From Chromobacterium haemolyticum DSM 19808 (GTDB lineage: Bacteria; Pseudomonadota; Gammaproteobacteria; Burkholderiales; Chromobacteriaceae): 61,814 nucleotides of DNA. Below the pieces are notes generated by a model. It had not been told where the DNA came from. It saw only the letters and a list, made by a program, of their open reading frames with translations, and made no database searches. A program made the position numbers and the translations under genes. The DNA lies in contig NZ_JONK01000031.1 of NCBI RefSeq assembly GCF_000711885.1, forward strand, positions 1 through 61,814, written 5' to 3'. Of the stretch, positions 55,815 through 61,814 are shown piece after piece. Each line of letters begins with the position of its first letter. The stretch's first letter is position 1.

Positions 55815-56495
55815 TTAAAGATAATGCAACTCCAATGTCGCCACTCCCTCGAACTCTGCCTTATCCGTTACCACCAACTTTCTATCAATAAAAATAGTAG
55901 GCTTCACAGCAGAGTGCCATTCCTTAAACCCAAGAGGGGTTGCTGTGGCATCATTCACCGCCATAGGGGTATAATAATATCCGGAGAAAACCTTATCTGC
56001 ATTAGGCTCCCTCTTCCAAGAACCTGCCTCCTTGGTCTCAGATCTAGCATAATCAGCCTTAACCGAACCTTCCTCTTCATCGATTATCACCTTATTATGA
56101 TCATTCGAAACAGTAAAACGAAAATACCCTACTTTAGCATCCCCAATAAAACCTAAACCAAACCTATCTTTATGCCCATCACCATGAACAGAGCCCGGAT
56201 TATTATCGACAAACCTGACTGACATCTGCTGCACAGCATCGCACCTGACTTTAAAAGGCATAACATCACCCTTTCTTTCCAGGAAATCACCGTTCCCCTC
56301 TTGCAGGATCTTCGAATCAAACACTCCAAAATCCTGAATCTCCTTACCATAAAAATCCACCACACAAGCCGCCGGCTCAATGGCACCTTTTAAAATAAAT
56401 TGTCCATGCGCCAACGAACCTTCCGATTTAGCCAAACCCGCACAAAAAATAGTGAACGTAGTCGCGGCGCAAACCACTCCTTTTGAACTCAACAT
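55815..56495 (-). CDS. Secreted fimbrial subunit, DUF1120-like
   Basis: A 226-residue secreted protein with signal peptide (about residues 1-24) and a pilin-like start AHGQFILKGAIEPAACVVDFYG, a second Cys in FKVRCDAVQQM, and a beta-rich remainder ending LELHYL. It fits the DUF1120 family of fimbrial subunits found with usher loci. It is the first gene of the four-gene fimbrial cluster and is clearly more AT-rich than its neighbours, suggesting recent transfer or diversifying replacement. Confidence 0.75.
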   Translation of the reverse strand: MLSSKGVVCAATTFTIFCAGLAKSEGSLAHGQFILKGAIEPAACVVDFYGKEIQDFGVFDSKILQEGNGDFLERKGDVMPFKVRCDAVQQMSVRFVDNNPGSVHGDGHKDRFGLGFIGDAKVGYFRFTVSNDHNKVIIDEEEGSVKADYARSETKEAGSWKREPNADKVFSGYYYTPMAVNDATATPLGFKEWHSAVKPTIFIDRKLVVTDKAEFEGVATLELHYL

Positions 56496-56560
56496 AACAA
56501 TCTCAATCCAAAAAATAACAGGCGCAATAACTGTACGCTTTTATTTCAATACAAAACATA

Positions 56561-56574
56561 TGACCAGTACTAAA
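56561..56574. promoter_or_regulatory. Shared intergenic motif, copy 2
   Basis: TGACCAGTACTAAA, 66 bp upstream of the start of the fimbrial subunit gene (55815-56495), in an AT-rich region likely to hold the fimbrial promoter. One base differs from copies 1 and 3. Confidence 0.4.
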
Positions 56575-56649
56575 TCAACAAAAACCATTCACCTCCACGC
56601 AAGACGCCACAGAAGCGCCCTATTCAAGACTCACAAGATTCAGCATTTC

Positions 56650-57465
56650 TTAAAAATCTTTAATTGCACCACCCCACTCAGCGCCACCACGCCGATAACA
56701 ACCATCATGATCACCCCCTTGCATAAACAACTTGGCTTTAGGCTGCGGACTGAGTTGATATAGACGCTCACCCAACTCGATCGGCACCACCTCGTCGCCG
56801 GAGCAATGAATGAATAGTTTTGGCGCGGCAATGACCGGCAGTTTGGAATAGGAGGAGAAGTTATGGCGGATCAGCGCGTCAAACGGCAGCCATGAAGCGG
56901 TATAGGATTTGGCGATGTCCGCGATGGACAAGAAACCGCCGTCGATAATCACCCCGTCCACGCCCAGCGATACCGCGGCAAGGTCCATGGCGATGGCGCC
57001 ACCCAGGGAATGGCCGTACACCAGATGCTTGGACGCCTCCGGCGACAGCTTCTTGAACGCTTGCCAAGCGGCCCGGGCGTCGGCGTAAACCGAGCGCTCC
57101 GACGGCAAGTACCAGGCGCCGCCGCCGTAGCCGCGGTAATCGATCGCCATCACCGCCAGGCCCAGCCGGCGCAGGCTGAGGATCAAATCAATATCGGTGT
57201 ACAGCGTGCTGTCGTTGCCGTGCAGAAACAAGACCGCCGGCGCGGCGGGCGATTCGGCCGGCAACCACCACGCATGCACCAGGCCGCCACCTTCCGTCTT
57301 GGCAACCGGCAACCAGGTCTCCTGGTACGTCACGCCGTAATCTTGCGGGGTTTTGCCAGTTTGATACGAGGGACTAAGGATGAAGCAACGCTGCGCCAGC
57401 TCCCATAAGCTCAGCGTCAGCAAAACGGCGGCCAACAAGACCAGGATTTTTTTAAGCGTGCCCAT
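56650..57465 (-). CDS. Alpha/beta hydrolase with N-terminal membrane anchor
   Basis: A 271-residue hydrolase of the BEM46/serine aminopeptidase-like branch. An N-terminal hydrophobic segment (KKILVLLAAVLLTLSLWELA) would anchor it in the inner membrane facing the periplasm. Seen are FLHGNDSTLYTDIDL, the elbow YGHSLGGAIAMDL (nucleophile Ser), the Asp region IHCSGDEVVPIELG and GGDHDGCYRR with the probable catalytic His. Start ATG 57465 or 57471. It sits between the fimbrial genes and the response regulator; a link is possible but not shown. Confidence 0.82.
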   Translation of the reverse strand: MGTLKKILVLLAAVLLTLSLWELAQRCFILSPSYQTGKTPQDYGVTYQETWLPVAKTEGGGLVHAWWLPAESPAAPAVLFLHGNDSTLYTDIDLILSLRRLGLAVMAIDYRGYGGGAWYLPSERSVYADARAAWQAFKKLSPEASKHLVYGHSLGGAIAMDLAAVSLGVDGVIIDGGFLSIADIAKSYTASWLPFDALIRHNFSSYSKLPVIAAPKLFIHCSGDEVVPIELGERLYQLSPQPKAKLFMQGGDHDGCYRRGGAEWGGAIKDF

Positions 57466-57609
57466 GCGCACCGCCAGACTTTAAAACGCCACCCGCCATC
57501 AACAGAGCACCCAGTTCAATATAAACGCCATGCTCGCCTGCTGGCCGTCTTTCAGGCCCAGGCGAAATCCAAGCCGGCAGCATAGCCATGCTCAGCGCGC
57601 GGGGATATT

Positions 57610-57623
57610 TGACCAGTACGAAA
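57610..57623. promoter_or_regulatory. Shared intergenic motif, copy 3
   Basis: TGACCAGTACGAAA preceded by ATATT, identical over 14 bases to copy 1. It lies about 145 bp upstream of the hydrolase start (57465) in the 57472-57758 gap, which otherwise shows no clear feature. Confidence 0.4.
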
Positions 57624-57758
57624 TACGCGCCGCACGGCGGGGATCAAGCGTTGAAGCGACGATACTTTGCCACCCATGCGTTGAAGACAGACAGGAATCC
57701 AGGGAACCCGCGGCGGGAAAGCGGCACCAAGGAAGGGCCGCCGGGAGAAAAACAAATG

Positions 57759-58391
57759 TCAGGACTTGAACAGCAGCAAGAGGTCGGCGTCGCGCTCCGC
57801 GCCCAGTTTGCGCATGGCGCTGGCTTTCTGGGTGCTGATGGTCTGCTTGCTGCGCTTGAGTTTGGCGGCGATGTCGTTGACGGTGAGCCCGGCGACAAAG
57901 AGCCGTACCACCTCGGCTTCGCGCGCGGTCAAGGCACGCTTGTCGGCGGGTTGGGCTGGCCCGTCCGCCTCCAGCAGACGCTCCACCGCGGGAGAGTAGT
58001 ACGACGTTTTAGTCCTGGCGGCGTACAAGGCCGGCAGCAGATGTTCGATGGCGTCGGACTTGCTCAGGATGCAATGAATGCCCAAGCCGCGAAGCGAGCG
58101 CACCACCAGGGCGTTGTCCATCATGGTGAGCACCACAATGCCCAGTTCCGGGTAAAGCCGGCGCAGGCGTTCGAACATGGTCGCGCCGTCGCCGGACTCG
58201 CAGCCCGGCATGGAATAATCGGACACCAGCACGTCGCAAGGCTGGCTGGCCAGCATGTCCCACAGAGCGGTGGCGCTATTGGCCTTGCCCGCCACGCGGA
58301 TGGCGCGCCGGCTCTGCAGCACATGCTCCAGGCCGCTGAGCACGGTGGGATGGTCGTCCGCCAGCAATACCTTGATTTCCTCTGTCTCCAT
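57759..58391 (-). CDS. Response regulator, NarL/FixJ family (RcsB-like)
   Basis: A 210-residue DNA-binding response regulator. Receiver domain at residues 5-125 with the acidic pocket LLADDHPTV and phospho-acceptor Asp58 (VLVSDYSMPG), then a LuxR-type helix-turn-helix (LTAREAEVVRLFVAGLTVNDIAAKLKRSKQTISTQKASAMRKL). The C-terminal KQTISTQKASAMRKLG resembles RcsB. ATG 58391 is preferred (AAGTGAG upstream); GTG 58400 would add 3 residues. It is divergent from the hybrid kinase gene and is its likely partner. Confidence 0.92.
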   Translation of the reverse strand: METEEIKVLLADDHPTVLSGLEHVLQSRRAIRVAGKANSATALWDMLASQPCDVLVSDYSMPGCESGDGATMFERLRRLYPELGIVVLTMMDNALVVRSLRGLGIHCILSKSDAIEHLLPALYAARTKTSYYSPAVERLLEADGPAQPADKRALTAREAEVVRLFVAGLTVNDIAAKLKRSKQTISTQKASAMRKLGAERDADLLLLFKS

Positions 58392-58509
58392 GTCGCTCAC
58401 TTAAAAAATGCTTATTTATTGTCAAGAAAATCTATTTTTATAGATAAGCAAACATCCTAACCTCGGTCAACCATTCCCCCCGGCCATTTCTCCACCATCA
58501 CGCCCACAC

Positions 58510-61452
58510 ATGCGAAACACACGCTCCAATCCATCCATCCTTCGTCCACTCAGCCGCCTGCGCCGTATCCAACGCGCCACGCTGTTTGGCGGCGGCATAG
58601 CCATTTCTCTGACTCTGCTGGCTCTGACCACGTTGTCGCTCTGGCTGTCCGGCAAGGAAATGCTGGCGGATCGGCACAGGATGTTCGATGCGGAAAATAC
58701 GGCGCTGAAGGTGGTACTAGGAGGACATGCGATCGACCTCTACCATCAGGTCAGCCAGGCCGAAGAGGCATGGAAAACGCTGCCCAAAGCCTCCTTGCCG
58801 CTGCTGCGCCAATTCACATCGCATAACGGTGAAGTGTGGCTGCAATCCTCTCCGGTCCACCCTCCGGTTCTGGCCTTGGGCAAGCTTTCCGCCCAGTACC
58901 CGGTACCCCGTTTCGAACCCTACCTGGCACTGGCAGAACACGCCGCCAGCGCAATGTGCGGCGGCGATTGCGAACTGAGAAAGTCGGTAAACGCCTATCT
59001 GTACAGCCCGGACCAACAGTTTCTGGCGATTGTTTCCCCCAGCTTGTCCTCATTAGCCTCAACCAAGCCGGAGGTCAGAGAAGCTCTTCGGCAGCAGGTG
59101 TTCACCAATATGCCCAATCCGGTGGATGCCAACGGTCTAATCAGCCGTCAACCGGTCTGGCTGGCCACCAGCGCGGCGCCGTTGTCCGGCCGCCCCGCCA
59201 TCCGTCTGGCGCAAGCTGTCGTGGTCGATGGCAGACCTGTCGCCGTATTCGCCAGAGATATCCGCATCGATACCTTTCTGAATACCTGGCGGCCGGACAT
59301 CAGCGATGAAACCACCTTGCTCGCCAGTCCGATGGGGCCGCTACATATCAGCTTTGGCTGGCAAGCCCAGCACGGCGCTCAACTGATCGCAACACTCCGC
59401 GACATGGCCCTGCCCACCATAGACGACACCGTATCCGATCTCCAATACCGCGATGGTCTATTCATCTTGCGCGCCCGCTTGCCCACACCGGGTTGGGTTC
59501 ATATCCAAGTGTTTCCCTGGCATGGCTTGCTCAATGACGTGAGGCTGCCGCTGATCATCAATCTCAGCGCGTTGCTGTTCGCCCTGATCTGCCTGTGGAC
59601 CTTCATCCTGTTGCTGGACCGGAGAATCTTCAAACCCGCTTTTAGCAACGCTCAACGCATTTACGAAAGCGAGAATCTGAATCGCATCATGGTGGACACC
59701 TCGCCTTCAGGCCTGACACTGCTGTCCATCGCCGATGGCTCCGTGCTGCTGGAAAACGAAGTGATGCGGCAGTGGACGCGGCAAGGAGCCATCTCCCGCC
59801 CGCCCCTGCACCTGCAGCTGCTGGACGCTCACCTGGCCGCGTCGCCGCTCGGCACCACGCCTTGCCACCGGGATATCCAGTTTGCGCTGGCAGACGGCAG
59901 CGCCATGGCCTTGCACAGCACCACGATGGCCACGCGCTATCAGGGCATCCGGGTCCTGCTGTGCAATGTAGTGGACATCACCGCGCGCAAGGCGCTGGAA
60001 CGCCAGCTGGAAGCCGCGCGCCAAACGGCGGAAGCGGCCAACCAGGCCAAGTCCTCTTTCGTGGCCATGGTCAGCCATGAGATCCGCACTCCGCTGCACG
60101 CCATCGTCAGCAGCCTGGACCTGCTAGGCCGGGCCGGTTTGGCCGCGCCGCAGCAAGAGCGCTTGTCCGTAGCCAAGCACTCGTCGCAGGCGCTGCTGGC
60201 CATCATCAACGACATTCTGGACCTGTCCAAGGTGGAAGCCGGGCTGATGAGCGTGGAGAGCATCCCCTTTGATCTGGCCGCGCTCGGTCGCGAAGCCGCG
60301 GCCGTCATGGAGCCGCTGGCCCGTGCCAAGGGCCTGGAATTCTCCTGCATGATAGACGCGCACCTGGCGCCGGCTTATCTGGGCGACCCCGGCCGCGTCC
60401 GGCAGATCATGCTGAACCTGCTTGGCAATGCCATCAAGTTCACGCTCAGCGGCGAGGTGCAGCTGGAAGTCTACCTGCAGGACGACAGCCGCTCGGATTC
60501 GCCGGTGGTCATTGGGGTGAGTGACAGCGGCGTGGGCATTCCCGCCGAATATCACGATCAAGTCTTCACCGAGTTCTCTCAGGCGGACCCCTCCATCACC
60601 CGCCGCTTCGGCGGCACCGGCCTGGGCCTGTCACTCTGCAAAAAGCTGGCGGAATTGCTGGCGGGGACGATTGAATTCACCTCCACCCCCGGGGTGGGCA
60701 GCACCTTCGTCGCCACCCTGCCCTTGCCGCCTTGCGCCGCCGCGCCAACCGTTAAGCCGCCCGCCGTCACACCGATCCCGGCAGCGCCCGCGGCCCGTGT
60801 CCTGGTGGTGGACGACCACCCGGCAATCAGGTCGCTGATTCAGGACCAGCTTTGTGAACTGGGCCACCAGGCGGACATCGCCGCCAACGGCGCCGCCGCG
60901 CTGGCGCTAGCCGCCCGCCAGGATTACGCCTTGGTGCTGACCGATCTGAGCATGCCGGACATCAGCGGCTACCACCTGGCCCAGGCCCTGCGCGACAACG
61001 GCTTTTCCGCCCCCATCGTCGCCATCACCGCACAGGCCGGCAACGCGGAACAACCGCTCTGCGCTCAGGCCGGCATCGACGAACTCATGCTCAAGCCCTT
61101 TACCCTGGAAGAGCTGGATCAGGTGATCCGCAAACATCTGGCGCTGAGCCACCCCAGCGCCCAGCGTCCCACAGCCCCCGCGCCTTTATCCGCTGTCCGG
61201 CGCGCCGAACTGCTGAACGCGCTGAACCATTCGCTCCTGCTGATGCGGCGGGCGCTTGAGCCGATGGACAAGCCACTGTTGATGCAGCAGTTACACGCCA
61301 CCAAGGGCGCTTTCGCCATGGCGAGGCTGGCGCCTGTGGCGGAGTTGTGCGCGAAGATTGAACAAGCGCTAGAAGCCGACCGACGCGAGGAAGCCGGCAC
61401 GCTGCTGGATCAATTGGAGGCGTTGGCACGCGCGCGCCTGGCTCAAACGTGA
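58510..61452 (+). CDS. Hybrid sensor histidine kinase (RcsC/BvgS-like phosphorelay)
   Basis: A 980-residue inner-membrane hybrid kinase. Helix 1 is about residues 27-49, a periplasmic sensing domain runs to about 345, helix 2 is about 346-368, then a PAS-like region. The HisKA domain has His523 (MVSHEIRTPL), HATPase has NAIKFT, DSGVGIP and GGTGLGLSLCK, a receiver has Asp812 (VLTDLSMPD), and a C-terminal Hpt has His929 (LHATKGAFAM). All four phosphorelay sites are present. It would pass phosphate to the divergent RcsB-like regulator and probably controls the fimbrial genes. Confidence 0.93.
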   Translation: MRNTRSNPSILRPLSRLRRIQRATLFGGGIAISLTLLALTTLSLWLSGKEMLADRHRMFDAENTALKVVLGGHAIDLYHQVSQAEEAWKTLPKASLPLLRQFTSHNGEVWLQSSPVHPPVLALGKLSAQYPVPRFEPYLALAEHAASAMCGGDCELRKSVNAYLYSPDQQFLAIVSPSLSSLASTKPEVREALRQQVFTNMPNPVDANGLISRQPVWLATSAAPLSGRPAIRLAQAVVVDGRPVAVFARDIRIDTFLNTWRPDISDETTLLASPMGPLHISFGWQAQHGAQLIATLRDMALPTIDDTVSDLQYRDGLFILRARLPTPGWVHIQVFPWHGLLNDVRLPLIINLSALLFALICLWTFILLLDRRIFKPAFSNAQRIYESENLNRIMVDTSPSGLTLLSIADGSVLLENEVMRQWTRQGAISRPPLHLQLLDAHLAASPLGTTPCHRDIQFALADGSAMALHSTTMATRYQGIRVLLCNVVDITARKALERQLEAARQTAEAANQAKSSFVAMVSHEIRTPLHAIVSSLDLLGRAGLAAPQQERLSVAKHSSQALLAIINDILDLSKVEAGLMSVESIPFDLAALGREAAAVMEPLARAKGLEFSCMIDAHLAPAYLGDPGRVRQIMLNLLGNAIKFTLSGEVQLEVYLQDDSRSDSPVVIGVSDSGVGIPAEYHDQVFTEFSQADPSITRRFGGTGLGLSLCKKLAELLAGTIEFTSTPGVGSTFVATLPLPPCAAAPTVKPPAVTPIPAAPAARVLVVDDHPAIRSLIQDQLCELGHQADIAANGAAALALAARQDYALVLTDLSMPDISGYHLAQALRDNGFSAPIVAITAQAGNAEQPLCAQAGIDELMLKPFTLEELDQVIRKHLALSHPSAQRPTAPAPLSAVRRAELLNALNHSLLLMRRALEPMDKPLLMQQLHATKGAFAMARLAPVAELCAKIEQALEADRREEAGTLLDQLEALARARLAQT

Positions 61453-61501
61453 AACGACTATCTTTGTCCGGGCGGCATAGGCGACAATGACCAAGCGCTT
61501 A

Positions 61502-61814
61502 GAACCTGTTTACGATCTTTTTGTGAGCGATAATGGGCTGGTGAAGAGAAAATCCTACCCAAGCGACATTAGTCGAGAAAAGTTTGCCCAGATAGAGCCG
61601 CTACTACGTGGCGTACGGCGTAACACCAAACCGGTACAGCTGGATCTGTATGAAGTGTTCTGCGCAGTGCTCTATGTTCTACGCACAGGTTGTCAGTGGC
61701 GCTATCTACCGCCTGACTTTCCCAAGTGGCAGAACGTCTATGCGTATTGGCGCAAATGGACCGAACCTGACTTGCACGGCGTAAGCGTGTTGGAGCTGGC
61801 ATTAAAAAAATCAG
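61502..61814 (+). mobile_element. IS5-family insertion sequence, left end (cut by window edge)
   Basis: The terminus GAACCTGTTTACGATCT (61502-61518), preceded by TTA (61499-61501), is the same as the ends of the short dispersed repeats. It is followed directly by the transposase gene. The right end lies outside the window. The element starts 49 bp after the sensor kinase stop. Confidence 0.88.
61541..61814 (+). CDS. IS5-family transposase, first ORF (partial)
   Basis: Begins at GTG 61541 (no ATG in frame) and reads KRKSYPSDISREKFAQIEPLL, then LYEVFCAVLYVLRTGCQWRYLP and PKWQNVYAYWRKW, the N-terminal domain of IS5-family (DUF4096-type) transposases. An A7 run at 61804-61810 (TTAAAAAAATCAG) lies where two-ORF members shift frame to make the full DDE transposase. 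The rest is outside the window. Confidence 0.88.
   Translation, partial: MKRKSYPSDISREKFAQIEPLLRGVRRNTKPVQLDLYEVFCAVLYVLRTGCQWRYLPPDFPKWQNVYAYWRKWTEPDLHGVSVLELALKKS

Overview
The window is GC-rich chromosomal DNA from a betaproteobacterium of the Neisseriales, most likely Chromobacterium or a close Chromobacteriaceae relative. This rests on the gene order (rpsB-tsf-pyrH-frr-uppS-cdsA-dxr-rseP-bamA-skp-lpxD-fabZ-lpxA-lpxB-rnhB), an earP-efp pair with Arg32 in EF-P, and the overall protein character. No rRNA, tRNA or CRISPR array was seen.

Layout. 1-4453: a peptide/nickel-type ABC importer on the minus strand, its ATPase cut by the window edge, followed by an SDR oxidoreductase. 5752-8735: xseB-ispA-dxs (plus strand). 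8952-15590: an alpha/beta hydrolase, dsbD, an AI-2E-family permease, a ferredoxin and moeA-mobB. 15646-30484: a long minus-strand block for outer-membrane biogenesis, isoprenoid precursors and translation, with intrinsic terminators after rpsB, tsf, pyrH and skp. 30630-46564: mixed housekeeping genes, including a nitronate monooxygenase, typA, a queuosine-precursor transporter behind a probable preQ1-I riboswitch, ccoI-ccoS, a NupC transporter and earP-efp. 46577-51421: zapE, a DsbA-like protein, a coiled-coil protein and a three-gene amidase cluster behind a structured leader. 51900-61452: a chaperone-usher fimbrial locus with an AT-rich island, a hydrolase, and a divergent RcsB-like regulator and hybrid sensor kinase. 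61502-61814: the left end of an IS5-family insertion sequence.

The most distinctive signal is a dispersed family of short (about 129-144 bp) non-autonomous elements, nine nearly complete copies and one end fragment. Their terminal inverted repeats match the end of the IS5-like element at the right edge and several are flanked by TNA duplications, so they look like MITEs mobilised by that IS. Eight of the ten abut the stop codon of a neighbouring gene to the base: the TAA or TGA is the TNA target. Two copies have ends of different subtypes, as if formed by recombination between elements.

Much of the window works on the cell envelope: lipid A synthesis (lpxD, lpxA, lpxB), beta-barrel assembly (bamA, skp), envelope stress proteolysis (rseP), undecaprenyl phosphate supply (dxs, ispA, dxr, uppS), phospholipid synthesis (cdsA), disulfide chemistry (dsbD, the DsbA-like protein) and fimbriae with their likely phosphorelay.
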